In this document: one piece after another, positions 17,461 through 26,201 of the stretch
Layout of the letters: each line of letters opens with the position of its first letter
How positions within the stretch are numbered: the stretch's first letter is position 1
Assembly: GCF_000380245.2 (NCBI RefSeq)
Contig: NZ_HG428741.1
Span: 3,080,042 to 3,144,041 of the forward strand
From: Bacillus massiliigorillae
Lineage (GTDB): Bacteria > Bacillota > Bacilli > Bacillales > DSM-1321
Direction: 5' to 3'
Length of the DNA: 64,000 nucleotides
The notes under the pieces: generated by a model
Databases searched by the model: none
What the model was told of the DNA's origin: nothing
Seen by the model: only the letters and a program-made list of their open reading frames with translations
Position numbers and translations under genes: made by a program

Positions 17461-19434
17461 TTATCCCTTCACCAAGGCACCTGTTACTCGATTACCTTTT
17501 CTCACAATCTGCAATACTAATAAAACACCAAATATAATTAATCCAACTGTATCTGAAAAGCCTTCTGGATAAATTAATAGTAACCCTGAGATAACAGCGA
17601 GAATTCTTTCATACCAAAGTACTTTTCTATACCAGAAGCCAACCATACCTGCACCAATGGCTATCATGCCACAAAAAGCTGTAAACACAACCCAAAGTGT
17701 TGCTGGAATGGTTGTGTCAATCATAAGCATTTCTGGGGAGAGCACGAATACGTACGGAATGATGAAGGCTGCAATAGCAAGCTTGGATGATATAATCCCC
17801 GTTCGGATTGGCTCTCCCCCCGATACTCCTGCGGCAGCAAAAGCTGCCAGCGCTACAGGCGGGGTAATATCTGCGATAATACCAAAATAGAAAACGAATA
17901 AATGTGCGGATAAATCAGGTACATTCATTAATATTAAAGCTGGTGCTGCAATTGTGGATGTAATAACATAGTTAGCTGTTGTTGGCGATCCCATACCTAA
18001 AATTAAACTAGCAATCATGGTAAAGAATAATGTAAGCAATAGTTTAGCATCTCCGTTTGATACAAGCGCATCTGCAATCGAAACGAGGCTATTTGCCATT
18101 TTTAATCCTAGGCCTGTTTTCGTAACAACACCTACAATAATTCCAGCAGCGGCAGTAGCTACAGCTACTGCTAAGGCTGTACGAGCACCATCCACTAGTG
18201 CATCAATAATGCCTCGGATTCCCATCCTTGTTTCCTTTCGAACCGCACTTACCAAGACGGTAATAACAATTGATATTAATGCGGCACGCATTACAGACAT
18301 ATTACTCATCAGCAATACAATAATTGCAACGATTGGGAATAATAAATAGATTTTCGATAAAACTTCTTTTTTCGTCGGAATATCTTCTGCCTTTAACCCC
18401 TGTAATCCCAATCGTTTCGCTTCAAAATGTGTCATAATCCAGATGCCTGTGAAATACAATACTGCAGGAATTGCAGCGGCTTTTGCGATATCCCAATAAG
18501 AGATGCCATTACCAATAAACTCTACCATTAAGAAAGCTGCAGCTCCCATGATAGGAGGCATTAACTGGCCGCCAGTTGAAGATGCCGCCTCAACCGCTCC
18601 GGCAAAATTCCGATCATATCCTAGTCGTTTCATCATTGGTATTGTAAAAGCACCAGAAGTCACAACATTGGCTACTGAGCTACCACTGATTGTTCCTTGC
18701 AATGCACTAGAGAAGATTGCCACCTTTGCTGGACCTCCGATTCTTTTCCCAGCAATAACAGCGGCTAAATCATTGAAATAATCTCCCACTCCTGTTTTTA
18801 CAAGAAAAGCACCAAATAAAAGGAATAAAAATATAAAAGTGGACGATACACCAAGCGGGGTCCCTAATATTCCTTCAGTCGTAAAGAACATCGTTTGAAC
18901 AAATCTTTCTAGAGATAACCCACGATGAGCAATAAAGTCAGGCATATACGGACCATAAATGGCGTATACGATAAACAATATGGCAATAATAGTGATAGGT
19001 AATCCAACCGTTCGACGAGTTGCCTCTAACACTAGCAAAATTGCTAAAATACCAACATAGTAATCAAGTTGTGTAACGGTTCCAGGACGCATAACTAATT
19101 CTTCCATCATAAGTGGCCAATATGTTCCTACAACTATACCTAGCAAGGAGAAAATATAATCATACCAAGCAATTTTACCGGTAGATAAATTCTTTTTTCG
19201 AGCGGGGAATAAAAGAAACACAAGCGCTAATGCAAATCCAAGATGAATGGAACGCTGTAACTGTGCCATAAGTGGCTTATCAATAGCTGTATATAATTGA
19301 AATAGAGAGAAAGCAAGTAAACCAAAGAAGGTGACCCAACCCATCATACCTTTCAACTTTCTCATCGCTTGCTCGGGATCATATTTCTCAATTAATTCTT
19401 GTTGTTGTTCATGCGTTAAAGTTGTTTCAGTCAA
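17461..19434 (-). CDS. TRAP transporter permease, fused 4TM/12TM type (TAXI system)
   Basis: A 657-residue membrane protein in which the small (DctQ-like) and large (DctM-like) permease units are one chain, as is usual for TAXI-type TRAP systems. The large domain shows GDYFNDLAAVIAGKRIGGPAKVAI-type sequence around residue 215, then SGSSVANVVTSGAFTIPMMK and MGAAAFLMVEF. It imports an organic anion together with sodium or protons, using the binding protein at 20032-21036. Its first eight bases overlap the DUF1850 gene, so the two are coupled. TAXI systems in bacteria transport glutamate or other carboxylates; the substrate here is open. Confidence 0.94.
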   Translation of the reverse strand: MTETTLTHEQQQELIEKYDPEQAMRKLKGMMGWVTFFGLLAFSLFQLYTAIDKPLMAQLQRSIHLGFALALVFLLFPARKKNLSTGKIAWYDYIFSLLGIVVGTYWPLMMEELVMRPGTVTQLDYYVGILAILLVLEATRRTVGLPITIIAILFIVYAIYGPYMPDFIAHRGLSLERFVQTMFFTTEGILGTPLGVSSTFIFLFLLFGAFLVKTGVGDYFNDLAAVIAGKRIGGPAKVAIFSSALQGTISGSSVANVVTSGAFTIPMMKRLGYDRNFAGAVEAASSTGGQLMPPIMGAAAFLMVEFIGNGISYWDIAKAAAIPAVLYFTGIWIMTHFEAKRLGLQGLKAEDIPTKKEVLSKIYLLFPIVAIIVLLMSNMSVMRAALISIVITVLVSAVRKETRMGIRGIIDALVDGARTALAVAVATAAAGIIVGVVTKTGLGLKMANSLVSIADALVSNGDAKLLLTLFFTMIASLILGMGSPTTANYVITSTIAAPALILMNVPDLSAHLFVFYFGIIADITPPVALAAFAAAGVSGGEPIRTGIISSKLAIAAFIIPYVFVLSPEMLMIDTTIPATLWVVFTAFCGMIAIGAGMVGFWYRKVLWYERILAVISGLLLIYPEGFSDTVGLIIFGVLLVLQIVRKGNRVTGALVKG

Positions 19435-19930
19435 ACATCTTCACCCCTTTCCAACTCTGCCAAAGAGATAACTTCTTCACTTCAATACGTATGACACTTC
19501 CTGGTTCTGTAAAAGAAGACATAGCAATGCTTTTGTCTCCTATAATAAATGTGTGATTTGCAACTACTCGTCCAACTCGTAACGTAATAGTCGGAAAGAT
19601 TCGATTCATATTTTTAATGAAATATTTCCCGTCCTTTTCAACGAACTTCTCTTGTCCTTCAGCCTGTGATGGCATTCCAATAGCAAAATCCTCATATGTT
19701 AATTCAATTTGTTTAATTTCATTGTTGGCTGTTCTTTCATATGTTTCAACAACAGGAGATAAATGAATAGAATGTATATATTCAATTTGAAATTGTTGAT
19801 TGGATGAAAGAGTTGCGTATGCAAGCATGTCATTCGTGTGCACCTTATAGACTACAACTGCTGGCGAAAATGGTATAAAACAAAGAATAATGATAAGGAG
19901 AGTAACAATAATGAGGATTTTTTTCACCAT
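19427..19930 (-). CDS. DUF1850 domain protein of the TAXI-TRAP operon
   Basis: A 167-residue protein with one N-terminal hydrophobic segment (IVTLLIIILCFIPF) and an outside domain containing FQIEYIHSIHLSPVVETYE, the conserved core of DUF1850. Proteins of this family are regularly encoded beside TAXI-type TRAP permeases, and here the gene overlaps the permease gene by eight bases. It is probably an auxiliary subunit of the transporter; its exact role is not known. RBS before the ATG: GGAAGAATATT. Confidence 0.87.
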   Translation of the reverse strand: MVKKILIIVTLLIIILCFIPFSPAVVVYKVHTNDMLAYATLSSNQQFQIEYIHSIHLSPVVETYERTANNEIKQIELTYEDFAIGMPSQAEGQEKFVEKDGKYFIKNMNRIFPTITLRVGRVVANHTFIIGDKSIAMSSFTEPGSVIRIEVKKLSLWQSWKGVKMFD

Positions 19931-19957
19931 AATATTCTTCCTTTTCTACAAAGAAAG

Positions 19958-20016
19958 CTGACTTAAAGTTTGGTCATATCCCAGTTGGGTTCATGCCTTT
20001 CTTTAGAGTCAGCTAA
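19958..20016 (-). terminator. Large intercistronic hairpin between TAXI binding protein and DUF1850 genes
   Basis: The outer arms AGCTGACTTAAAG and CTTTAGAGTCAGCT pair with one bulge, and an inner CCC/GGG hairpin lies within. There is no clear T-run. Such structures after a binding-protein gene commonly leave more binding protein than permease. Confidence 0.75.
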
Positions 20017-20031
20017 TCTAGTATATGCGGC

Positions 20032-21036
20032 TTACTTGGCTTTTACGCCTTTTTCATCAAAATATTTTTGTGCACCAGGGTGAACATCAATACCGACACC
20101 ATTTAGAGCGTTTTCTACTTTAATTAATTTTCCTTTCGCATGTGTTACTTTATCTAAATGTTCATAGATTGCTTTTGTAATGTCATAAACGAGTTGCTCA
20201 TCTAAATCAGCCCGAACAACGAGCATCGCTTGAACAGCAACTGTATTGACATCTTGTTTAATCTTGTACGTATTAGCAGGAACAACTTCTTCTGCATAAT
20301 AAGGGTATTTCTCAATCAACGCTTTAATCTTATCCTCCGCGATAGGAAGGATCACTACTTCCGATGTTGCTGCTAAGCTTTCTACCGCACCTGTTGGTGT
20401 TCCAGCTGTAATAAAAGCTGCATCAATTGTTCCATCTTGAATACCACCTGTTGATTCATCAAATGATAGATTCTGTGCTTTAATATCTTTCATAGTTAAT
20501 CCGTGTACTTCAAGGATTTGTTCCGCATTCGCATATGTGCCAGAACCCGGAGCCCCTACTGAAACAGATTTACCTTTTAAATCAGCAATGGATTTTATAC
20601 CTGATTTTGCCGTTGTAACAATTTGTATGGTTTCTGGATAAAGCGATGCAATTGCTTTAACGTTAGTAATCGGCTTACTGAACATTAACTTACCTTCCGT
20701 TGCGTAGGATGCAATATCAGTTTGTGTAAAAGCCAAATCTGCATCTCCTGATTTGATAGCCTCCATATTTTCCGCAGACGCTCCAGAAGATTGTGCAGTG
20801 GTTTCAGCCTTCGTATTAGACGAAATGATTTCAGCAAATGATCCACCTAATGGATAATATGTTCCACCAGTTCCTCCCGTTACTAAGTTAAGAAACTGCT
20901 TTTTCTCTTCTTTTACTTCTTTCGTTCCTTTTTCATCCGATGACTTGTCCTTGTCTCCGCTACAAGCCGCTAATAATAAGGACATAATTAAGAACAACGC
21001 CGTCATAATATACGTATTTTTCCGCCTCATTTTCAT
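20032..21036 (-). CDS. TAXI-family TRAP solute-binding lipoprotein
   Basis: A 334-residue extracytoplasmic binding protein. The signal peptide ends in the lipobox LLAACSGDKD, so the mature protein is tethered to the membrane by its Cys. The fold of the TAXI family shows in NLVTGGTGGTYYPLGG right after the linker, then AEIISSNT, ADLAFTQTDIA and GKSVSVGAPGSGT. Start chosen at the ATG at 21036 after GAGGGGG; an in-frame upstream ATG overlaps the ribosome site. It heads the operon with DUF1850 and the permease and gives it substrate specificity. Confidence 0.95.
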   Translation of the reverse strand: MKMRRKNTYIMTALFLIMSLLLAACSGDKDKSSDEKGTKEVKEEKKQFLNLVTGGTGGTYYPLGGSFAEIISSNTKAETTAQSSGASAENMEAIKSGDADLAFTQTDIASYATEGKLMFSKPITNVKAIASLYPETIQIVTTAKSGIKSIADLKGKSVSVGAPGSGTYANAEQILEVHGLTMKDIKAQNLSFDESTGGIQDGTIDAAFITAGTPTGAVESLAATSEVVILPIAEDKIKALIEKYPYYAEEVVPANTYKIKQDVNTVAVQAMLVVRADLDEQLVYDITKAIYEHLDKVTHAKGKLIKVENALNGVGIDVHPGAQKYFDEKGVKAK

Positions 21037-21107
21037 TTTTGACCCCCTCATCAATATTCCATCACTCTATTCATATGGTTTGTCTTAGAAAAATATGATT
21101 TTCTATA

Positions 21108-21149
21108 TAAAAAAGAAGAGATTGTCTCTTTTCATAGACAACCTCTTCT
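21108..21149 (-). terminator. T-run hairpin in the leader of the TAXI-TRAP operon
   Basis: On the minus strand a 14-bp stem (arms 21136-21149 and 21114-21127, one G-T pair) is followed by TTTTTTATATAG. No minus-strand gene lies upstream before the divergent gene at 21261. If the operon promoter is further upstream, this is an attenuator; otherwise it blocks stray antisense transcription. Confidence 0.7.
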
Positions 21150-21260
21150 CACATATCTTAACTATCCTATTCAACCAGATTACTCTTGAAAGCATCGTAA
21201 CGGAAAAAAGGTAATATAGTGTGCTACACTTTCAAATAGAAAGTGCTTGGAGGGAAAAAG

Positions 21261-21998
21261 ATGAGTATTCCAATGGGAAGAATTCAAGATTTAGAGTTTT
21301 ATAGTGAGGCATTACAAGAAAATATAAAGCTGTTAGTCTACTTACCACCTAATTATTCACCGTTTTATAAATATACTTTATGCATTACAAATGACGGTAA
21401 AGATTATTTTCAAATGGGACGAATTGGACGAGTAGCTGATTCTTTACTACATACTAATAAAATTGAAGATGTCATTATTATCGGCATTCCTTATAATGAT
21501 GTGCATGATCGTCGCTCGAAATATCATCCTGAAGGCGAGAAAAATGAATCATATATTCGCTTTTTAGCTCATGAGCTTGTTCCTTTCTTAGATCAAGAAT
21601 TTCCTACACATGGGGTAGGTAATGGACGCATGTTAATAGGAGACTCACTTGCTGGAACTGTTTCACTTATGACCGCATTACGTTATCCAAATATGTTCGG
21701 AAAAGTAGCGATGCAATCTCCTTATGTAGATCAACATGTGAAGCAAGCTATACAAGATTTTACTACGCCTCACCTACTACAAATCTATCATGTAATTGGA
21801 AAAAATGAAGTGGATGTGCCTACAACAGATGGAAAACGAAGTAATTTTATTAAACCAAATAGAGAGTTACATTCTCTATTAACGGAAAAAGATTTCCCTT
21901 TATTCTATGAAGAATTTGATGGTGAGCACACATGGAAGTATTGGCAAAAAGACTTGCCACGCGCTGTAGAAATGATGCTAAAATCAGATGATTTATAA
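21261..21998 (+). CDS. yjcH: YjcH-like alpha/beta hydrolase of the esterase D family
   Basis: A 245-residue alpha/beta hydrolase. The nucleophile motif is GDSLAG (about residue 131, G-x-S-x-G/A), and the C-terminal FDGEHTWKYW supplies the catalytic histidine. It matches the putative esterase YjcH of the Bacillus yjcF-G-H group, which is adjacent here. Start at the ATG after GGAGGGAAAAAG; a GTG six codons upstream lies inside the ribosome site. A separate terminator and a promoter before yjcG suggest it is transcribed alone. The natural ester is unknown. Confidence 0.88.
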   Translation: MSIPMGRIQDLEFYSEALQENIKLLVYLPPNYSPFYKYTLCITNDGKDYFQMGRIGRVADSLLHTNKIEDVIIIGIPYNDVHDRRSKYHPEGEKNESYIRFLAHELVPFLDQEFPTHGVGNGRMLIGDSLAGTVSLMTALRYPNMFGKVAMQSPYVDQHVKQAIQDFTTPHLLQIYHVIGKNEVDVPTTDGKRSNFIKPNRELHSLLTEKDFPLFYEEFDGEHTWKYWQKDLPRAVEMMLKSDDL

Positions 21999-22005
21999 CT
22001 ACCCA

Positions 22006-22050
22006 AAAAGCTACTAGACATATCTTTAAGAGAAGCCTAGTAGCTTTTTT
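22006..22050 (+). terminator. Terminator of yjcH
   Basis: AAAAGCTACTAG pairs with CTAGTAGCTTTT and is followed by more T. It begins 8 bp after the stop codon. Confidence 0.9.
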
Positions 22051-22135
22051 ATTTTTTCAATATCGCGTGTCATTTTCACACTCTCCATTTAAATTTCTTC
22101 TCTCAAACTACTATTTTAAACAAAAGATATAATAT

Positions 22136-22165
22136 TTTACACAATATTCAAAAAATTGTTATAAT
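22136..22165 (+). promoter_or_regulatory. Sigma-A promoter for yjcG-yjcF
   Basis: TTTACA (22136-22141) and a perfect TATAAT (22160-22165) are separated by 18 bp. The start codon of yjcG is about 57 bp downstream. Confidence 0.7.
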
Positions 22166-22221
22166 GGTATAGACTTACATTTTAACATGTAATCAAAACT
22201 ACATTTGGGAGGCATGAAATT

Positions 22222-22731
22222 ATGAAATATGGCATTGCAATTTTTCCATCAAAAAAACTCCAAGACCTAGTAAATTCTTATCGAAAACGATATGATCCAC
22301 AATACTCTTTGATTCCTCCACATATAACATTAAAATATTCATTCGAAGCATCTGAAGAAGAAATGAAAGACATTACAAAGCAACTATGGGAAACTGCAGC
22401 TAAGACTGCCCCTATCCAGCTAAATGTTGTAAAGGCGAGTACATTTCAACCTGTAAGTAATGTTATTTATTTAAAAGTCGATGTAAACAACGAGCTTGAA
22501 ACTCTACATAAACAAATGCATAATGTAATAAAAAGTGAAGATGAATTTGCATTCGTTCCGCATTTAACATTAGCTCAAGGCTTATCAAATGATGAACATT
22601 CTGATGTATTCGGTCAATTAAGTATGATTGACTTTAGTCATTCCGAAAATATTGATCGCTTTCACTTACTATATCAACTAGAAAACGGCTCATGGACAGT
22701 CTATGAAACATTTCAGCTTGGAAGGGAATAA
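22222..22731 (+). CDS. yjcG: YjcG, 2H phosphoesterase (2'-5' RNA ligase superfamily)
   Basis: A 169-residue protein with two H-x-T motifs, HITLKYSF (about residue 34) and HLTLAQGL (about residue 115), which form the active site of 2H phosphoesterases. Members hydrolyse or join 2',3'-cyclic phosphate or 2'-5' RNA ends; the target of YjcG is not known. The start follows GGGAGG. The downstream acetyltransferase gene begins 6 bp after its stop, so both are one operon. Confidence 0.93.
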   Translation: MKYGIAIFPSKKLQDLVNSYRKRYDPQYSLIPPHITLKYSFEASEEEMKDITKQLWETAAKTAPIQLNVVKASTFQPVSNVIYLKVDVNNELETLHKQMHNVIKSEDEFAFVPHLTLAQGLSNDEHSDVFGQLSMIDFSHSENIDRFHLLYQLENGSWTVYETFQLGRE

Positions 22732-22737
22732 ACATTT

Positions 22738-23160
22738 GTGATAGTAAAAATTGTAAAAGACAAACAACAATTAGAAGATGCATACGCTATTCGACAAAAA
22801 GTCTTCATTGAAGAACAACAAGTCGATGTTGAAGAAGAAATTGACGAACATGATCAAATCGCTACCCACTTTGTGCTTTATGATGATAGCAAGCCCATTG
22901 GTGCTGGACGATTCCGAATCGTAGACGGAGCTGGTAAAGTAGAGCGAATTTGTGTATTAGCAAATGTTCGTAAAGCTGGTGCCGGCAAAATGATTATGAA
23001 CGAAATTGAGAAATACGCTCAAAGTCAGCAGGTTTCGAAAGTCAAACTAAATGCCCAAACTCATGCGATTGGCTTTTATGAAATCTTAGGATATGAGATT
23101 GTTTCAGAAGAATTTCTTGATGCGGGTATTCCTCATCGAACGATGGTTAAAAGTCTGTAA
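22738..23160 (+). CDS. yjcF: YjcF, GNAT-family N-acetyltransferase
   Basis: A 140-residue acetyltransferase of the ElaA/YjcF group. It shows the N-terminal AYAIRQKVFIEEQQV, the acetyl-CoA loop VRKAGAGKMIM, and NAQTHAIGFYEILGY near the end. The start is GTG at 22738, with GGAAGGG about 10 bases upstream inside the end of yjcG. It is co-transcribed with yjcG. The acceptor substrate is unknown. Confidence 0.92.
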   Translation: MIVKIVKDKQQLEDAYAIRQKVFIEEQQVDVEEEIDEHDQIATHFVLYDDSKPIGAGRFRIVDGAGKVERICVLANVRKAGAGKMIMNEIEKYAQSQQVSKVKLNAQTHAIGFYEILGYEIVSEEFLDAGIPHRTMVKSL

Positions 23161-23161
23161 T

Positions 23162-23198
23162 AAAAAACTAGCTTTGGTTGATCCAAAGCTAGTTTTTT
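23162..23198. terminator. Bidirectional terminator between yjcF and the HD-domain gene
   Basis: AAAACTAGCTTTGG (23164-23177) and CCAAAGCTAGTTTT (23183-23196) are perfect complements with A-runs and T-runs on both sides. It serves both convergent genes. Confidence 0.92.
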
Positions 23199-23208
23199 CT
23201 ATATTTAT

Positions 23209-23745
23209 TTATTTAAAAAAATCGGCTACAAGCTGTTCATATTGGTGAAAGAAAGCAGGTACATCTGACTCGTCATGGATTGCTTCAGCAACAGAGCGAT
23301 TATACCAAGCTTGCTGCTCTTTTCCACGCTTAAAGGCTTTCCACACCTCTTCACCCATTTCTTCATATTGCTGTTTTAATGATTGCAAATTATCTAACTT
23401 ATCAGCCACTATCAATGCTTTCACTTCTAGAGGAGCTGTCTTGACTACTGAAATAGTGTGCTTCTTTCTCTCTTCCCATGAAAGAGATTTATCCTCTGTA
23501 TGAGAAGCAACAATTTCAGCAACATCTTCTCCAAATTTCTCTTTTATATCTTCAATTGTAACGGGCGTATCTTCCACAACATCATGCAACAATCCTGCTG
23601 CTATTACTTCGTCTCGAAATCCTGCTTCTTTCAATGTTTGCGCTACTCTTTTTGGATGTTCTACATAAGGTTCTTTAGAATTTTTTCTTGTTTGTGCTCC
23701 ATGTTTCAGCGTTGCGAAATCCTGTGCTGCTTCTATTATGTTCAT
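23209..23745 (-). CDS. Stand-alone HD-domain protein of the (p)ppGpp hydrolase type
   Basis: A 178-residue protein that is only an HD phosphohydrolase domain of the RelA/SpoT/MESH1 kind. Motifs in order: KHGAQTRK, PYVEHPKRVA, LLHDVVEDT (the HD pair plus the ED dyad of SpoT hydrolases), and ADKLDNLQSL. No synthetase, TGS or ACT domain follows. It would remove pyrophosphate from (p)ppGpp or a related nucleotide. A small alarmone synthetase of the SasB type is encoded about 20 kb away in this window. Start at ATG 23745 after AAAAAGGTG. Substrate inferred from motifs. Confidence 0.85.
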   Translation of the reverse strand: MNIIEAAQDFATLKHGAQTRKNSKEPYVEHPKRVAQTLKEAGFRDEVIAAGLLHDVVEDTPVTIEDIKEKFGEDVAEIVASHTEDKSLSWEERKKHTISVVKTAPLEVKALIVADKLDNLQSLKQQYEEMGEEVWKAFKRGKEQQAWYNRSVAEAIHDESDVPAFFHQYEQLVADFFK

Positions 23746-23795
23746 CTTAATCACCTTTTTCGTAAAAAATCTCTACCTTCTATTATTGTATCATT

Positions 23796-24779
23796 TTAAG
23801 ATGAACTTGAGTTAGAAGCAGCTGTTGATGCTGCTATTGCAGAAACCATCACAACTTGTTGTGCGAGTAGAACACTTTGAATACTGTTCTGAACAGCTGC
23901 CTTAATAGCTGATTGGGAACTGTTTTGAATACTACAATATGATACAAGTGCAACACTAAACATATTACGACTTGCTCTTCCTAATGACCAATTACCGAAC
24001 CCATCTTGAGAAGCAAGCTCTTGATCTGTTTCAACAATTACACGAATTACTTCCTCACTGTTACTATCAATCATTGCTAGAAGAGCTAATATCGGCTGTG
24101 AATAAGAATCGAGCTTTATTTTGTTTTTCTTTAATTCACTAGCATAGTGTAACAAGCGATCACACTTCTGGCTGATACGTTCACTGCTTAAAGTAAGTAA
24201 ATGACTCATCGTTTGCAAAGCATTACCTTTACTGATTCCACGCTCATTTAAATAACTATAGCAAGCTTCCATCTCTTCAACGGCTGCAGCTATATCATCA
24301 TGACTGTACGCCAAAATTATAGCTAGCATATAATCATCATCTGACGTTAACCAATAATGATTCTCCTTCATCATTTGGTAACATTGCTGTGCCTTTTCAA
24401 TTGTTTTTGGCACTTCTGACGGTTGTAATTGAGTAGCTAAAAAATAAGCTGCATACGGAAGATATACAGAACGTTTAAATCCCTCTTTCTTAAGTTCCTC
24501 ATAATAATAAACCGTTTGATCAAAGTACTGTTGTGGTTTTTCATTACTTGTCAGTGCCGTCGCAATCGGAAATAAATTCGTACTGCGAAAATAAGAAAAA
24601 GAAGAAGTTTGCATCTTCATATATTCCTTCATTTCTTTCACTTGCTTCACATCGACAGTCTGATTATTAAGTGCTAATTGAAACGCACCAAATTTTCTAA
24701 TTAAATGGTTTTCCCATTTAAAGCTCTGTTTCATTTGTCGATCATTATCAATAAATAATTTTATCGTTTCAGCTACCAT
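23796..24779 (-). CDS. DUF4003 family protein
   Basis: A 327-residue, mostly helical protein matching the DUF4003 family found in Bacillaceae. The sequence begins MVAETIKLFIDNDRQMKQSF and ends in an Ala/Ser-rich tail. No enzyme motif, signal peptide or membrane helix is evident. Start at 24779 after GGAGGAGTAATT. It is convergent with nothing and lies 50 bp upstream of the HD-domain gene on the same strand, so the two may be co-transcribed. Function unknown. Confidence 0.85.
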   Translation of the reverse strand: MVAETIKLFIDNDRQMKQSFKWENHLIRKFGAFQLALNNQTVDVKQVKEMKEYMKMQTSSFSYFRSTNLFPIATALTSNEKPQQYFDQTVYYYEELKKEGFKRSVYLPYAAYFLATQLQPSEVPKTIEKAQQCYQMMKENHYWLTSDDDYMLAIILAYSHDDIAAAVEEMEACYSYLNERGISKGNALQTMSHLLTLSSERISQKCDRLLHYASELKKNKIKLDSYSQPILALLAMIDSNSEEVIRVIVETDQELASQDGFGNWSLGRASRNMFSVALVSYCSIQNSSQSAIKAAVQNSIQSVLLAQQVVMVSAIAASTAASNSSSS

Positions 24780-24957
24780 AATTACTCCTCCGTCTTTCAA
24801 GATTCGTCTTACAATATTCCAAAATTTATATATTATTACTTTGAATATAACAGATAATGATTGCTCAAAAGGCCAAATTTGCTAAATTTATTTTTTTGCA
24901 TCAAAAATGAACTCTCTTTATATAGATATACCTCACTTAACTTGTAAAAAACAAAAT

Positions 24958-24998
24958 GGGCGTCTAAAAAGTAATCTATACTCACTTTTTAGACGCCC
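24958..24998 (-). terminator. 3' hairpin (family member A) after the YdcF-like gene
   Basis: Arms 24958-24972 and 24984-24998 (GGGCGTCTAAAAAGT and its exact complement) form a 15-bp stem. On the minus strand it is followed by ATTTTGTTTTTT. It lies 27 bp after the stop codon. Confidence 0.9.
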
Positions 24999-25024
24999 TT
25001 CAATTTGTATATTTATATCACGAT

Positions 25025-25621
25025 TTAACGAAAAGGTATTGTAACAATATAGCCTGTATAATACATCCATTCCTTAAAGAAAAAAGGTAACTTTGTTTCC
25101 ATTGTTTGAAAAGCAGATGTTTGTGTTGGCGAGGAAACAACCGATAAATTCATTTCTTTTGCTAATAAAACAGACCGTTTCATATGTAATGGATCACTTA
25201 CTAAAATATACTTTTCGAAATCATATTCCCCACGATTTACTTCTTCTAAAGCGTACTTTAGATTTTCTCTCGTAAACATAGATCTCTCTTCAATAATAAT
25301 GTGATCCATATCTACACCATGATCAATGGCGTAATCCATAGAAGCCTTCGCTTCAGACTTTACTTCTCCAGGTGCTTTACCACCTGTAAAAATCAAATAA
25401 TCCACTTTGCCATCTTTATATAAATCAATTGCATGATTAAGTCTTTCTTTCAATACTGGTGAAGGTTTTCCATTCCAAGCTGCAGCGCCTAATACAATAG
25501 CAGCATCGCTTTTCTCCTCATTATTCTGCAAGCTAAATGTATATACACTTAAACCTGTATAAACGAATAATCCTACTACTGCAATAAATAACCCTTTTAG
25601 CCACTTCACCAACTTAATCAT
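25025..25621 (-). CDS. YdcF/SanA-like DUF218 membrane protein
   Basis: A 198-residue protein with one N-terminal membrane helix (LFIAVVGLFVYTGLSVYTF) and an outside DUF218 domain. Domain signatures are AAIVLGAAAWNGKPSPVL, YLIFTGGKAPGE and YILVSDPLHMKRS. Family members act in cell-envelope metabolism, for example SanA in vancomycin tolerance, but biochemical activity is not settled. Start at ATG 25621 after AAAGGTGA; an in-frame GTG upstream overlaps the ribosome site. Confidence 0.9.
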   Translation of the reverse strand: MIKLVKWLKGLFIAVVGLFVYTGLSVYTFSLQNNEEKSDAAIVLGAAAWNGKPSPVLKERLNHAIDLYKDGKVDYLIFTGGKAPGEVKSEAKASMDYAIDHGVDMDHIIIEERSMFTRENLKYALEEVNRGEYDFEKYILVSDPLHMKRSVLLAKEMNLSVVSSPTQTSAFQTMETKLPFFFKEWMYYTGYIVTIPFR

Positions 25622-25729
25622 AATACCATTCACCTTTTAAAATTTTTGTAAAAAATCACCTCTTCTATCATACATTGTTTGTCTAATAAAAATCTACATT
25701 TGAACTCATTAATCTAAAGTTTTTATTAT

Positions 25730-25996
25730 TTAAATTTGTTTATCTACCAATAACCCCTTTCCTGTTATTTCTGGGGCTTTTACAAATAATTCTAATGGCT
25801 GCGGGATATTATTTTTATAATATGAACCTTTCGGCATGTGATCTTTCGGTTGAGGAAATTCTTCGTTGTATTTTTTTCGTAAAATGACGCGAAATGTAGG
25901 ATTTGTTTCTTGCACCGGATAAAATCTTTCTTTCTTCTGGGCTCGTTTAGCATATTGAATGAATTGATCTGGAGTAATTGGTAAAATGTAACCCAT
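25730..25996 (-). CDS. Small uncharacterised Bacillus protein (88 aa)
   Basis: An 88-residue basic protein beginning MGYILPITPDQFIQYAKR. I do not recognise a named family. It has no membrane helix or signal peptide and is rich in Lys, Pro and aromatic residues. Start chosen at 25996 because AGAGGTGATTC lies directly before it; the upstream in-frame extension lacks a ribosome site. It is divergent from the helicase gene at 26202, in the position just before yjcD. Confidence 0.7.
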   Translation of the reverse strand: MGYILPITPDQFIQYAKRAQKKERFYPVQETNPTFRVILRKKYNEEFPQPKDHMPKGSYYKNNIPQPLELFVKAPEITGKGLLVDKQI

Positions 25997-26201
25997 ATGA
26001 ATCACCTCTTTTATAAGATTTTCTAGTGTACAATGAAGGTAGCATTCTACAGTTTCCAAACACAATGTATTCATTTAGTATAATACCCTTCAATAAAAAA
26101 TAATAAACACTATGAATATAGTCTTTTGGTTCATTCTATGATTTGTTATGATAAAGATTGACTGCTTTTTACTATTTAGAAGAAGATTTGAGGGTAAATT
26201 C

